NCBI GenBank assembly: GCA_018364155.1
Contig: JAGZMM010000001.1
Coordinates: 434,001 to 498,000 of the forward strand
Direction of reading: 5' to 3'
DNA from: Clostridiales bacterium
Lineage (GTDB): Bacteria; Bacillota; Clostridia; Oscillospirales; Acutalibacteraceae
DNA: 64,000 nucleotides
A program made the position numbers and the translations under genes. Under the pieces are notes generated by a model. It did no database searches. It was not told the origin of the DNA and was given only the letters and a program-made list of their open reading frames with translations. Positions 33,839 to 42,520 of the stretch are shown here, one piece after another; the stretch's first letter is position 1; each line of letters begins with the position of its first letter.

Positions 33839-34030
33839 TTAGGCTTCCTGGGCCGCTTTTACGATGATCTGTCTTCCCCGATAGGTTCCGCAGCTATCGC
33901 AAACTCTGTGAGGCCGCTTCAACGCCCCACACTGCTCACATTTGATGAGAACAGGGGCCTCGATCTTCCAGACATTATTGCGTCTCTTGTCGCGTCTTGC
34001 TTTCGAATGCTTTCTCTTCGGCACCGCCAT
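33839..34030 (-). CDS. rpmF: 50S ribosomal protein L32
   Basis: A 63-aa ribosomal protein starting MAVPKRKHSKARRDKRR, with the zinc-ribbon cysteines Cys31/Cys34 and Cys44/Cys47 (C+ form). The ATG 34030 follows GGGAGGTGCTG. It is cotranscribed with the DUF177 gene, the standard Firmicutes order, and ends at a strong terminator. Confidence 0.97.
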   Translation of the reverse strand: MAVPKRKHSKARRDKRRNNVWKIEAPVLIKCEQCGALKRPHRVCDSCGTYRGRQIIVKAAQEA

Positions 34031-34057
34031 GGTCAGCACCTCCCTCTTATAATAACA

Positions 34058-34537
34058 CTAATCCAATAACTTTCGTAACGCCTCAAGGCGCGGGTCCACC
34101 GGCTTCTTTTTGCAGCCGCAGTCCCCTTCGTTGAGGTTTTTGCCGCACTGCACGCACAAGCCTTTGCAGTCTTCCCTACAAAGATGCTTCATGGGCAGGG
34201 TAAGCAAAAGGTCCGACATCACCAGCTCGTCCAGGTCGATCTCTTGAGATTCCACCAGAATCAGCTCGTCGTTGTCTTCCCTGTTCAAAGAGGTTACCAG
34301 CACATGCTCCACCGGCACCGTATGCGCTTCTTCGTACGGGGTCATACACCGGTCACACAGAAGCGATAGGGTAAACGCGGCGGTAAGCGTCATGTACACG
34401 ATAGAGGATTTGCCTTGAAGCTTCCCCGTCACGTGGATGGGAGAGCATCCGGCCAGCAGGGCTTCGTCCGGCGTAAAGGTGTAGTCCACCTGACGGACGC
34501 CGTCCTCTGCAAACAATGTTTTCAATCCAAGAACCAT
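34058..34537 (-). CDS. DUF177 (YceD) family protein
   Basis: A 159-aa protein of the YceD/DUF177 family, linked to 23S rRNA/large-subunit maturation. Cysteine pairs are visible at LLCDRC, LCREDCKGLCVQC and GDCGC, as in Firmicutes members. It lies directly before rpmF and is read from the strong promoter at 34565-34593. Confidence 0.92.
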   Translation of the reverse strand: MVLGLKTLFAEDGVRQVDYTFTPDEALLAGCSPIHVTGKLQGKSSIVYMTLTAAFTLSLLCDRCMTPYEEAHTVPVEHVLVTSLNREDNDELILVESQEIDLDELVMSDLLLTLPMKHLCREDCKGLCVQCGKNLNEGDCGCKKKPVDPRLEALRKLLD

Positions 34538-34564
34538 AGGTCACCTCATATACCACGATACAAT

Positions 34565-34593
34565 ATTATATCTTCGGCTCCTTGCTTTGTCAA
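34565..34593 (-). promoter_or_regulatory. Promoter of DUF177-rpmF
   Basis: Perfect TTGACA (34593-34588), 17-bp spacer and perfect TATAAT (34570-34565) on the minus strand. Confidence 0.93.
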
Positions 34594-34631
34594 GGAAATT
34601 CTTTCTCTTTTGGGAATTGCCCGGTCTTTTG

Positions 34632-35285
34632 TCACAAAAGGGCGAGAAGCTCCATGGGGGAAGCGATCAGATGCTTGGCGCCGTTTTCCAATAGCTCCTC
34701 TTTGGTGCGAAAGCCCCACAGCACGCCCACGCCGGTCGCGCCGCTGTTTTCGGCCGTGCGCATATCCACTCCTGAATCCCCTACAAACAGGCAGTCAGCC
34801 GGGTCGGCCCCAAGCTCGCCCATTACCTTTCGAGTCAGCCCCGGGTCGGGTTTGACCCGATAGCCCGGCTGGTTGCCGGCGATGGCAGCAAAGGTGCCGG
34901 GAGCGAACAGCGCGGCCAGGATCCGCCTAGTCTGGTCGTCCGGCTTATTGGACACCACCGCCGCTTTCACGCCTCTATCCTGAAGGGCTGAGAGCAGCTC
35001 CACGATGCCCGGATAGGGCTTTGTTTTGTCGCAGCAGTGTTCCAGATACCGCTTAACATAGGCGCCCCGCAGGGCCTGGATGCGCTCTTCGGTGGCTTCT
35101 CCTGGCGGCAGAATCCGCTCCATGAGCTTTGGCACCCCGTCACCGACAAAATAGCGGAAATCCTCTACCCGCTCCTGCCTCGGGTATCCAAACTGCCCGA
35201 GCGCGTAATTGGACGCGTCTGCCAGGTCCGCGAGCGAGTCGATGAGCGTTCCGTCCAGGTCAAATAGCACAAACCGTTTTCCCAT
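34632..35285 (-). CDS. HAD family phosphatase (phosphoglycolate phosphatase-like)
   Basis: A 217-aa haloacid dehalogenase-type hydrolase: FDLDGTLIDSL (nucleophile Asp in motif I), VVSNKPDD (motif II), VKPDPGL (motif III Lys) and FVGDSGVDMRTAENSG (motif IV). An alpha-helical cap between motifs I and II makes it subfamily IA, like Gph. Substrate cannot be told from sequence. Start ATG 35285 (MGKRFVLFDLDG) is 19 bp after hslO; longer frames lie in hslO. Confidence 0.88.
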   Translation of the reverse strand: MGKRFVLFDLDGTLIDSLADLADASNYALGQFGYPRQERVEDFRYFVGDGVPKLMERILPPGEATEERIQALRGAYVKRYLEHCCDKTKPYPGIVELLSALQDRGVKAAVVSNKPDDQTRRILAALFAPGTFAAIAGNQPGYRVKPDPGLTRKVMGELGADPADCLFVGDSGVDMRTAENSGATGVGVLWGFRTKEELLENGAKHLIASPMELLALL

Positions 35286-35304
35286 GAAAAGCCGTCCCCT
35301 TCGT

Positions 35305-36186
35305 CTATTCTTCGCTGCGGGCCGCCAACGCCTGCAGTTCGTCTTTGGTAAAGTAATACTTCTTATCGCAGAACTGGCAGCAGACCTCCGCCTTACCCGT
35401 GTCATCCGCAAGGCCGGTCAGGTCCTCCTCTTTCAAGGTCAAAAGCGCCTGTTCCACCCGCTCGCGGCTGCAATCGCACCGGTAGGATACTTCCGCTTCG
35501 TCGAGCAGGTCGGTTTCAAACCCGTCGAGGGCTTTTTGACAGATGTCGTCAATGGTAAGGCCCTGCGAAAGCATTTGGGTGATGGATGGGAGGGCCTCGA
35601 TGTTCTTTTCCAACGCAGACACCGCCGCTTCCTCGGCAAAGGGCAGCAGCTGGATGAGCAGGCCGCCCGCGCAGTTGACGGTCAAATCGGGATTTACAAG
35701 CACCCCCAAAGCACATACGGTGGGCACTTGTTCGCTTACCGCGTAGTAGCTGGTGATATCCTCTGCGATTTCACCCGAAACGATGGGACACTGGCCCACA
35801 TAGGGCTCACCTGTTCCCGTATCCCGGATGACGGCAAGACGGCCGTCCTGCCCTACGGCGCCGCCCACGTCCAGCTTTCCCTTGGCGTTTAGAGGCAGCT
35901 CTACAATGGGATTCTGGGCGTAGCCTTTGACGTTTCCTATGCTGTCGGCCACAGCGAGAAGCGTCCCGCAGGGACCGCCGCCGTTTAAACGAAGGGTAAT
36001 GGTATCCTTCTCCCCTTTGAGCATGCTGCCCATCAGGCTCGCGGCGGACAAAAGCCGCCCTAACGCCGCGGTCACCACCGCCGAGGTTTTATGAATGCGC
36101 TCGGCTTCCCCCACCACATCGGTGGAGTCTACCCCGCAGATGACGATGGAGCCGTCTCTGGTAATTCTTCGAATGCGTCTTCCCAT
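35305..36186 (-). CDS. hslO: Redox-regulated chaperone Hsp33
   Basis: Holdase activated by oxidation. The 293-aa protein has the N-terminal chaperone domain (GRLLSAASLMGSMLKGE) and the C-terminal zinc switch with CDC (YRCDCSRERV) and CxxC (CCQFCDKKY). All four redox cysteines are present. It lies in the YerC-methyltransferase-hslO-HAD run. Confidence 0.96.
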   Translation of the reverse strand: MGRRIRRITRDGSIVICGVDSTDVVGEAERIHKTSAVVTAALGRLLSAASLMGSMLKGEKDTITLRLNGGGPCGTLLAVADSIGNVKGYAQNPIVELPLNAKGKLDVGGAVGQDGRLAVIRDTGTGEPYVGQCPIVSGEIAEDITSYYAVSEQVPTVCALGVLVNPDLTVNCAGGLLIQLLPFAEEAAVSALEKNIEALPSITQMLSQGLTIDDICQKALDGFETDLLDEAEVSYRCDCSRERVEQALLTLKEEDLTGLADDTGKAEVCCQFCDKKYYFTKDELQALAARSEE

Positions 36187-36225
36187 ACCTTTTTCCTTTC
36201 CTCGAAAAAACGGCAGGCAAAAAGC

Positions 36226-36978
36226 CTACCGGCATTTTTCCACAATATAGACCGCCCTCTGGGTCTCCTCCCGTACTTCCCGCATGGTCATTTCCTCAAA
36301 CACATCGAGCACCTCCAGGCCGACCTCGTGCAGCCAGCCGGTCAGCTCCTCCCTGGTATACGCCCGCTCGCGAAAGGACTCGCTCATACGGGAATAACGC
36401 CCGTCCTCTTCCTCCTCGAAAAAGTCCAGATCAATGTCCACCGTACGAGTAGCCGGGTCATACCCGCACTGCCAGACGCAGTAAAGGTCCCCAAGGTCGT
36501 AAACAAAGGAATGGTCCCCCAGCACCTGCTCGTGCTTATAAAGCGTATTCACGTCAAAGAGGAAGATGCCGCCCGGCTCCAAAAACAAGGATACTCTCGA
36601 CAAGGCCTTCTTTACCTCTCTAGGGTCGGTGATATGGTTGAGGCTGTCAAGCGTGCACACGGCGCTGTCCACGGTGCCGTAAAGGTCCAGCTCCTGCATG
36701 CTCTGACACAAAAAAAGCACATCGAGCCCCTGCTCCATGGCCTTTTCCCGGGCCACCGTGAGCATTTCCACTGAATCGTCCGCGCCGATGACCTCGATTC
36801 CCCGCCGTGCAAACTCACAGGCCATGCTTCCCGTGCCGCAGGCCAGGTCCAAAAGAAGCTGGGGCGGACGGGGGGAATACCGCTCAAACAGGTCCAAAAG
36901 ATAAGCGGCCCGGGCAGGATAGTCCACGTTGCCGGTCAGTGCGTCATAATAGGCGGCAAAGCAGGTGTATCCGCTCAC
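36226..36978 (-). CDS. Class I SAM-dependent methyltransferase
   Basis: A 250-aa protein with the SAM-binding motif LLDLACGTGSMACEFA (about residue 42), acidic loop GADDS and post motif ALSRVSLFLEPGGIFLFDVN. The target (small molecule or protein) is unknown; the N-terminal AAYYDALTGNVDY is typical of Firmicutes members. Start GTG 36978 overlaps the YerC-like gene stop as GTGA. Confidence 0.88.
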   Translation of the reverse strand: MSGYTCFAAYYDALTGNVDYPARAAYLLDLFERYSPRPPQLLLDLACGTGSMACEFARRGIEVIGADDSVEMLTVAREKAMEQGLDVLFLCQSMQELDLYGTVDSAVCTLDSLNHITDPREVKKALSRVSLFLEPGGIFLFDVNTLYKHEQVLGDHSFVYDLGDLYCVWQCGYDPATRTVDIDLDFFEEEEDGRYSRMSESFRERAYTREELTGWLHEVGLEVLDVFEEMTMREVREETQRAVYIVEKCR

Positions 36979-37265
36979 TGGTCACGAATCCTTTCAAACA
37001 CCAGCCGGTACCCGTCACAGCCGTAGGCAAGGGAACGCTTGACCCGGCTGATGGTAGCGGTGCTGGCCCCGGTAGCGGCGACGATCTCGCTGTATACGTG
37101 GTTCTCACTGAGCATTTTGGCCACCACCAGACGCTGGGACATGGCCTTGAGCTCTGGCACCGTGCACAAATCCTCGAAGAAATCGTAGCACTCCTCCATG
37201 TTCTGCAATGCCAAAATCGCCTGGAACAGCAGATCCACATTTTCATCCTTTACTTTGGCGTTCAT
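36975..37265 (-). CDS. YerC/YecD family TrpR-like regulator
   Basis: A 96-aa helix-turn-helix protein of the TrpR superfamily (YerC/YecD): helical N-terminus (LLFQAILALQNMEECYDFFEDL), then HTH with VYSEIVAATGASTATISRVKRSL (about residues 57-80). The ligand is unknown. ATG 37265 follows AAGAGGTG; upstream in-frame start lies close to the promoter. First gene of an apparent four-gene run ending with the HAD phosphatase. Confidence 0.9.
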   Translation of the reverse strand: MNAKVKDENVDLLFQAILALQNMEECYDFFEDLCTVPELKAMSQRLVVAKMLSENHVYSEIVAATGASTATISRVKRSLAYGCDGYRLVFERIRDQ

Positions 37266-37324
37266 GTTATGCACCTCTTTTACAACACCGCGGACGCAAT
37301 GGTCCACGGAAAACCATCATCTAC

Positions 37325-37352
37325 TTTATAATTTACCACACTGCATTGTAAA
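37325..37352 (-). promoter_or_regulatory. Promoter of YerC-like operon
   Basis: TTTACA (37352-37347), 16-bp spacer, TATAAA (37330-37325) on the minus strand. The spacer includes GTGTGGTA, near-identical to the extended -10 element found elsewhere. Confidence 0.65.
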
Positions 37353-37484
37353 AGTAAAGCGGCGTGTTTGGTTTCCCATACGGATTTTTTTGCCGCACCC
37401 ATCCCAAACGCATAAGGGACCCCTAAGTCCGATGTTATGCCAAAATGGCGGCGCATCCGGCGCCTTTGCCGCGGCATACCAATT

Positions 37485-37521
37485 CTGAGCCTGTCCCCCG
37501 TCCAGACGGGGACAGGCTCAG
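37485..37521. repeat. GC-rich inverted repeat downstream of amidohydrolase gene
   Basis: CTGAGCCTGTCCCC and its complement (37485-37498, 37508-37521) around a 9-nt loop. No T-run on either strand; may still mark the 3' end of the amidohydrolase transcript. Confidence 0.5.
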
Positions 37522-37542
37522 AAGACAGCTTCTTTGCATTCT

Positions 37543-38340
37543 TTACTCTTTCATTCCCAAAAGGCGCAGGGCATTTTGATAGAAAATCTTATCATAGAGC
37601 TCTGCCGGAAGGTCCAGTTCACGAAGCTGCTTTACCGCCTCCCCTTGGTTTACCCAGGGGCTGTCGGTGCCGAAAAGCACCTTGTCCGGGTTCCAGTTTC
37701 GGATGATACGGGCCATCTGCTCTTTTTCGCACCAGCCGTAGGTATAGCTGGTGTCGATATAAAGATCCTGATCCATCAAAAGGGCTTCCACGTCGTCCCA
37801 GTACCGCCAGCCGCCGGTGTGAGCACAGACAATGGCGGCGCCTTTGAGCTCCTTTAAGACATTCAACAGCCGCTTGGGCGTAGAATGGTGCACGTGGGGA
37901 TAGGAAATGTCCTCCCCGGCATGAATGACGATGGGCAGCCCTTCCTCCGCCGCCAGACTCATGGCCCGGATGGTCTCAATGTCGTCGAGAAACACGTCCT
38001 GAAAGTCGGGATGAAACTTGACCCCACGAAGCCCCAGCCGCTTGATGGCGCGGATGTCCCCCTTCACGTCTCCACTCAAAGGATGCACGCTTCCAAAGGG
38101 GATGAGCCCCGGAATCTTCTGCAGCTCCCCAGCAAAATGCAAAATGGATTTGGTCTGGGAGGGACGGGTGACGATGGGAAGCACTACGGAGAAGTCCACC
38201 CCGTTTCGCTCCATGGAGTCGAGCAGCGCCGGATAGGTCCCTTCGATAGCTGCCTTGGTGGAGCTGGACGCTTCCAGCGAGCCGATGGCTTTGGCGGCAA
38301 TTTTCTCTGGGAACGCATGGGTGTGAAAATCAATGAGCAT
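37543..38340 (-). CDS. Amidohydrolase family protein (metal-dependent TIM barrel)
   Basis: A 265-aa protein with the metal ligands of amidohydrolase-2 type enzymes: DFHTH (His6, His8), KFHPD (His110), VIHAGED (His140), AHTGG (His174) and GTDSPW (Asp226). Relatives include decarboxylases and hydrolases of aromatic acids or lactones; substrate not predictable. Start ATG 38340 follows AGGAGG. A terminator-like hairpin sits 50 bp upstream in its leader (see separate entry). Confidence 0.88.
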   Translation of the reverse strand: MLIDFHTHAFPEKIAAKAIGSLEASSSTKAAIEGTYPALLDSMERNGVDFSVVLPIVTRPSQTKSILHFAGELQKIPGLIPFGSVHPLSGDVKGDIRAIKRLGLRGVKFHPDFQDVFLDDIETIRAMSLAAEEGLPIVIHAGEDISYPHVHHSTPKRLLNVLKELKGAAIVCAHTGGWRYWDDVEALLMDQDLYIDTSYTYGWCEKEQMARIIRNWNPDKVLFGTDSPWVNQGEAVKQLRELDLPAELYDKIFYQNALRLLGMKE

Positions 38341-38388
38341 GTTCGTTTCCTCCTGATCTGAAATTCCACATTCGGCTGCATTTGTACG

Positions 38389-38419
38389 AAAAAAACACCG
38401 GTTTTTTCCCAAAACCGTG
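38389..38419 (-). terminator. Leader terminator (possible attenuator) before amidohydrolase gene
   Basis: On the minus strand CACGGTTTT (38419-38411) pairs with AAAACCGGTG (38405-38396) with one bulge, then seven Ts (38395-38389). It lies upstream of the gene, and the next gene upstream is on the other strand, so it can only affect the amidohydrolase transcript. Confidence 0.6.
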
Positions 38420-38567
38420 CAAATTGTAATTATCTGGATATTATTCATATTTTGTTAACAATTTGCCAAAAAGGTTCTATTACAATAAGTCTTGGTTTCA
38501 CGCAACCGTCGCCGCGCTTGGTGCGCAGGACGATCCACATAGAAGACACTGATAATCAAAGGAGTGC

Positions 38568-38810
38568 ATGAGCTTGAAGAAGATCATCAACAGAAAGGTT
38601 TACAATACCGAAACCGCTGATAAAGTGGGAACCGCCATTTCGGGCGTATTCGGCGATCCGGCCGGATACGAGGAATCCCTCTATAAGACCAAAAAGGGCC
38701 TGTATTTCCTGCACGGCATCGGCGGCGCCGAGTCGCCTTATCCCGAAGAGGATATCAAGGCGCTTACCGAAAAGGAAGCCACTGCCTGGATGGCAAAGAA
38801 CGCCCAGTAG
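38568..38810 (+). CDS. Small hypothetical protein, 80 aa
   Basis: LKKIINRKVYNTETADKVG, then YKTKKGLYFLHGIGGAES and LTEKEATAWMAKN. This pattern (KKIINGK-Y-T, FLHG-GG, LT-EA--W) recalls a small protein family that I know mainly from conjugative elements of Firmicutes; function unknown. The start may be ATG 38568, only 3 nt from AAAGGAG, or TTG 38574 at better spacing, which would match the family start. Own terminator follows. No mobility genes are nearby. Confidence 0.75.
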   Translation: MSLKKIINRKVYNTETADKVGTAISGVFGDPAGYEESLYKTKKGLYFLHGIGGAESPYPEEDIKALTEKEATAWMAKNAQ

Positions 38811-38822
38811 CTTTTTCGTCGG

Positions 38823-38865
38823 AAAATCCCCGAAGGGACGGTTTTGTCCCGGTCGGGGATTTTTT
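38823..38865. terminator. Bidirectional terminator
   Basis: AAAATCCCCGA / TCGGGGATTTT (38823-38833, 38853-38863) with an inner GGGAC/GTCCC stem; T or A runs on both sides. Serves the small protein gene and probably the rodA-dnaD-dnaC run. Confidence 0.88.
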
Positions 38866-38923
38866 ATTGCATGAAAACGAACCAGCAATGAACGCACCGT
38901 TTTTCTGCTGTTTTCTCGTTTGC

Positions 38924-39907
38924 CTATCGGGCCTGTCTTTTTTGCTGGCGGATATCCCGCCCTAAAAAAACCAGCCGGTCATACCCGCCGATGATCCGCG
39001 AGGTAAACCGCTCGGTGTATTTGTCGTTCAAGTCCTTCATGGACAGGTTCGTACTGATGATGGTGGGCTTGGCCGCAAGCAGCCGGGAATTCACCAGGTT
39101 ATACATGGATGCGGTGACAAACTGGGTGGTAAACTCCGTGCCCAAATCGTCGAGAATCAACAGGTCACACTCGAGCATAGCCTTTGCACTCTCCCCTTCG
39201 TTTCCCCGCCCGAACCGGTCCTGCTCGAGCTTTGCCATCAGGTTCTGCACCGATCCGTAGATGACGCCAAACCCCTTGTCGATGGCGGCCCGGGCAATGG
39301 CCAGGGACAGATGGGTCTTTCCAAGGCCGGTGGAGCCCTGCATCAGAATGCTGCGGGAATGGGCCCCGAAGGAATCAGCGTAGGCTTTGCAGTAGCGCAG
39401 GATGGTTTCCATCTGCCGCCTGGGAGACGTGTTCCCGTTTTGCAAAGGCTCGTCGGGGTAATAAGAAAGGGAAAAGGCTTCAAAGGTACAATCCTTCGCG
39501 GGGGTCAGCTCATTTAGACGGCGAAACGCCTCCTGGCGCATCAGCTCCTTGACGCATTCGCAAAGTCCGCCGTTACAGTATCCCTCGTCATGACAGGCCG
39601 GACAGCAGTACTGGGGAAGCAGGTAGTCTTCGGGATAACCGTGGGACGAAAGGAGCGCGTTATACTCCTCTTGAAGCCTCAGATTCTCCTGCATCAGCCG
39701 CTCCAAGTCTGCCTCCACGTTTTGAGAACCCAACACCGCCCGCGCCGCCTCAAACCCGGCTGACGCAATTTGCCGCTCCAAGTCAAAGAGTTCGGGCAGG
39801 GACGCCTGCAGTTCGGCCCGGCGCCGTTCGGTCTGCATGCGCATGGCGTTTCGCCGCTGGGACAGGGTCTGCATGGCGGCCAGATATATTTCCCGGCTGT
39901 ATCCCAT
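38924..39907 (-). CDS. DnaC/DnaI-like helicase-loader ATPase
   Basis: A 327-aa AAA+ protein: N-terminal coiled coil, a cysteine-rich zinc region (CCPACHDEGYC, GLCECVKELM, about residues 97-120), Walker A QGSTGLGKTHLS (about 188-199) and Walker B LLILDDLGTEF (about 250). This matches DnaI/DnaC proteins that load the replicative helicase DnaB/DnaC. The zinc region is as in B. subtilis DnaI. It follows a DnaD-like gene by 21 bp, supporting a replication-initiation role. Confidence 0.9.
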   Translation of the reverse strand: MGYSREIYLAAMQTLSQRRNAMRMQTERRRAELQASLPELFDLERQIASAGFEAARAVLGSQNVEADLERLMQENLRLQEEYNALLSSHGYPEDYLLPQYCCPACHDEGYCNGGLCECVKELMRQEAFRRLNELTPAKDCTFEAFSLSYYPDEPLQNGNTSPRRQMETILRYCKAYADSFGAHSRSILMQGSTGLGKTHLSLAIARAAIDKGFGVIYGSVQNLMAKLEQDRFGRGNEGESAKAMLECDLLILDDLGTEFTTQFVTASMYNLVNSRLLAAKPTIISTNLSMKDLNDKYTERFTSRIIGGYDRLVFLGRDIRQQKRQAR

Positions 39908-39928
39908 CTGGATTCGGCCTCCCTTTCA

Positions 39929-40969
39929 TCACCGTTTGGTGTGATCGTCAAAGTTTTGTGGCATGATGCTGGTCATGCGGTCGTACTCCTCCAAATCGAA
40001 GGAAGGGGCCCGGTCCTGCCCGGCCAACTTTTTCTGAGTGCTGGGCTTGGCTGCGGCCAACGCGTCCGCCGGGGTACGAACTCCGGCCCTCTCCCATCGT
40101 TCGAGCACCTTATTGATATATGCAAGACTGAGCTTGCCGGTGTTGTCCACGCATTCCTCATAGGCAAGGCGCACCATGTCGGCGGAAAATTTCCACAGGC
40201 CGAACCACTTATCCGCGTATCCTTCCTCCCGGGTGCTGGGCACGCGGGGAGAAATGCCCACGGCTTTGCAAAGCCTATCCCAGTTTTTACGGGAAGTGTG
40301 GATTTCATTGAGCTTCTGCTCCGCTTTTTCCACCGAGTCAATCTCTTCGTTTGCCCAGCTAATGGCCACCTTTTCAATGTAGCGCATGTTCGCCTTGTCC
40401 TCCGACAGGGCAAACTCGATCACCATTAAAATCACACCGCAGGGCAGGCCGTTGTAGTCGTGCAGCCAGACCAGAGTGGAGGTTTCCGCCGGAGAAAGCA
40501 AACGGCCCAGCCGAAGCTGCGCCTCCTGAAGCAAAAAGGCAATATCACCGCACTGGGCCGCCCGCTCGTTTACCTCCTCGCTGGTGGGCTTAGGGGTAGC
40601 TACCGTCAAAGCGCGGGCTGGTTTTATGGCTGTCTTTTCCTCTTTTACAGGTGGTTCTTTTGAGGAAGGTGGCTGCTGCCGGGCATCTGTGGGACCTTTC
40701 TGCGCCTTTGGTGGGGCAAGCGTCCCCGTTTTCTCTTTTTGAAGGATTCCCACCTCCACCCAGTACTGCAGGGCGTCGGCCGCATCCATCCGGGAAAGGC
40801 CCACCGCCTTGGCCAGGGCCTCTATTCCAGTGTCCTCCCCCGCGTGGCGCAGCAGCCACAAAAGCACTTTCAGCTGAGCGGAACCGGCGAGCTTCAAATG
40901 CTGATCCACAACCGCGCTCGGCACGGCGAACACCGCGTTCCAAGCGCCCAAATTCAATTGATAATCCAT
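39929..40969 (-). CDS. DnaD domain protein (primosome component)
   Basis: A 346-aa protein: N-terminal winged-helix part (LAGSAQLKVLLWLLRHAGED; ALAKAVGLSRMDAADALQYW), a low-complexity linker (residues about 90-135, P/K/T rich), and DnaD-like C-terminal domains (LSPAETSTLVWLHDYNGLPCGVI; GISPRVPSTREEGYADKW). DnaD/DnaB family proteins remodel DnaA-bound origins and recruit the DnaI-helicase complex. Start ATG 40969; the longer frame enters rodA. Confidence 0.9.
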   Translation of the reverse strand: MDYQLNLGAWNAVFAVPSAVVDQHLKLAGSAQLKVLLWLLRHAGEDTGIEALAKAVGLSRMDAADALQYWVEVGILQKEKTGTLAPPKAQKGPTDARQQPPSSKEPPVKEEKTAIKPARALTVATPKPTSEEVNERAAQCGDIAFLLQEAQLRLGRLLSPAETSTLVWLHDYNGLPCGVILMVIEFALSEDKANMRYIEKVAISWANEEIDSVEKAEQKLNEIHTSRKNWDRLCKAVGISPRVPSTREEGYADKWFGLWKFSADMVRLAYEECVDNTGKLSLAYINKVLERWERAGVRTPADALAAAKPSTQKKLAGQDRAPSFDLEEYDRMTSIMPQNFDDHTKR

Positions 40970-40989
40970 GCCGATCCCGTTCCTTTTCC

Positions 40990-42177
40990 TTATGCCCGCC
41001 GCCGTCTGAGTTCTTCCGTGTGGGTTTTGGGCTTTGAATGAATGTAAACGCTGAGCACCAGACCGATCCCCAAATACAGGGTGGTGGTGGAGGAACCGCC
41101 GGCGCTGAAGAAGGGCAGGGTCACGCCCACTACCGGCAGCAGACAAATGTTCATACCCACGTTCATAAGGGTCTGGGCCGTCAGGGTGGCGAACATACCC
41201 ATACACATCAAAGAACCGAGCATATCCTTGGCTTTGCGGGAAACAAAGAAAACCCGCAGGATGATGGCAATCAAAATCGCAATCACCAGCACCGAGCCGA
41301 TAAAACCAAAGGTTTCCCCGGACACCGAGAAGATAAAGTCATTCTGCCGTTCCGGCAGCGGAATCTGCCCGCTGTCAGCAATGCCCTTGCCGGTGAGCTG
41401 GCCCGAACCGATGATCATCCGGGACTGGTACTGCTGGTACCCTTCGTCCAACCGGGCGTTTTCCGGGTGAAGAAAGATGGTAAACCGGTCCCGCTGGAAG
41501 GGCTGGAGCACGTAAAACCATAAAATCGGCGCGGCAATGGCCGCAAGCACTCCACCGATGACAAAATACCGCAGTTTGATTCCCGCGGCAAACATCATGA
41601 CCACGAAGATAAACAAAAACACAAGCGCCGTGCCGTCGTCCCCCTGGAGTACGATCATACCCACCGGCACCGCTCCATGGATACACAAAAGCAACAGATT
41701 CAAAGGGGAATTGAGCCGGTCCCTGGTTTTATAAAGATGCAGAGAAAAGGTGATGATAAACGCGATCTTCAAGAGCTCGGAGGGCTGAAAGGTCATCCCG
41801 ATACCCGGAATCATCAGCCAAGCCTTGTCGTCTGCTGCGCCGGTGTCCATTCCGATAAAATACGTCAGCACCACCAGGACAACCGAAATGGGCGCCAAAA
41901 TCCACCAGCACGCAGCGAGAATCTCATAATCGATAGCCGATATGATCAGCGCGACGATGATGCCCAGCAGCACCGACGCAAACTGCTTGATAAACTGCAT
42001 GGTAATATCCAAACCGCCCACCGTTGCAAGCACCGTGCTGCTGTCTTTCATGTCGTTGGCCTGCCCGGCCACCAGCAGCAAAACGAGGCCGTATCCGGTG
42101 GCAAGCAGGCACAGCAGCAACAGCAGCTTGTCCGTTTGCCGGAAATACTCCCCGATGGACGAAAAAACTTTCCGCAT
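40990..42177 (-). CDS. rodA: FtsW/RodA/SpoVE family peptidoglycan glycosyltransferase
   Basis: A 395-aa SEDS protein with about nine to ten membrane helices. Recognisable parts are DIEILAACWWI-like ISAIDYEILAACWW, GMTFQPSELLKIAFI (the conserved QPSEL), and the C-terminal GMNICLLPVVGVTLPFFSAGGSS. It polymerises lipid II with a partner transpeptidase. RodA rather than FtsW is favoured by the absence of division genes, but this is not certain. Start ATG 42177 with GAGGTGA; followed by dnaD-like and dnaC-like genes. Confidence 0.9.
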   Translation of the reverse strand: MRKVFSSIGEYFRQTDKLLLLLCLLATGYGLVLLLVAGQANDMKDSSTVLATVGGLDITMQFIKQFASVLLGIIVALIISAIDYEILAACWWILAPISVVLVVLTYFIGMDTGAADDKAWLMIPGIGMTFQPSELLKIAFIITFSLHLYKTRDRLNSPLNLLLLCIHGAVPVGMIVLQGDDGTALVFLFIFVVMMFAAGIKLRYFVIGGVLAAIAAPILWFYVLQPFQRDRFTIFLHPENARLDEGYQQYQSRMIIGSGQLTGKGIADSGQIPLPERQNDFIFSVSGETFGFIGSVLVIAILIAIILRVFFVSRKAKDMLGSLMCMGMFATLTAQTLMNVGMNICLLPVVGVTLPFFSAGGSSTTTLYLGIGLVLSVYIHSKPKTHTEELRRRRA

Positions 42178-42198
42178 TCTCTTCACCTCAATGCTTTT

Positions 42199-42227
42199 AT
42201 TATATCTGTCCCGCCTTCTTCGCGCAA
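42199..42227 (-). promoter_or_regulatory. Promoter of rodA run
   Basis: TTGCGC (42227-42222), 17-bp spacer, TATAAT (42204-42199) on the minus strand, 22 bp before the start codon. Confidence 0.85.
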
Positions 42228-42491
42228 GGGCGAAAGACCGATCTCGAACGGGAAATTTTCGCCCGTGTGCGTTTGCTGCAGATTCAAATGGGCTCAGAGC
42301 AGACACCGGCCACAAAATCCATCCGACAGTCCTGCCCTTCTTTTGTAAATGAAGCCGGGTGAAATTCGTTTTCTATCATACCTTCTGCCTGGTCGACAAT
42401 TGTGAACAAGTCCCGAATTTTTGCGTTTTTTGTAGTGAAAATGCAGAATACCGAACGGGGAAACAAACAGGAAAACTTTCACAATTTCGCC

Positions 42492-42520
42492 TTGCATCCC
42501 TTTGAAAAAGAGGGTACAAT
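42492..42520 (+). promoter_or_regulatory. Promoter of P-type ATPase gene
   Basis: TTGCAT, 17-bp spacer, TACAAT; the GGGAGGG ribosome site follows about 36 bp downstream. Confidence 0.85.

Noticed and set aside
37385..37484. Possible gene between the YerC-like promoter and the GC-rich inverted repeat
   Set aside because: Short frames only, no ribosome site; treated as intergenic.
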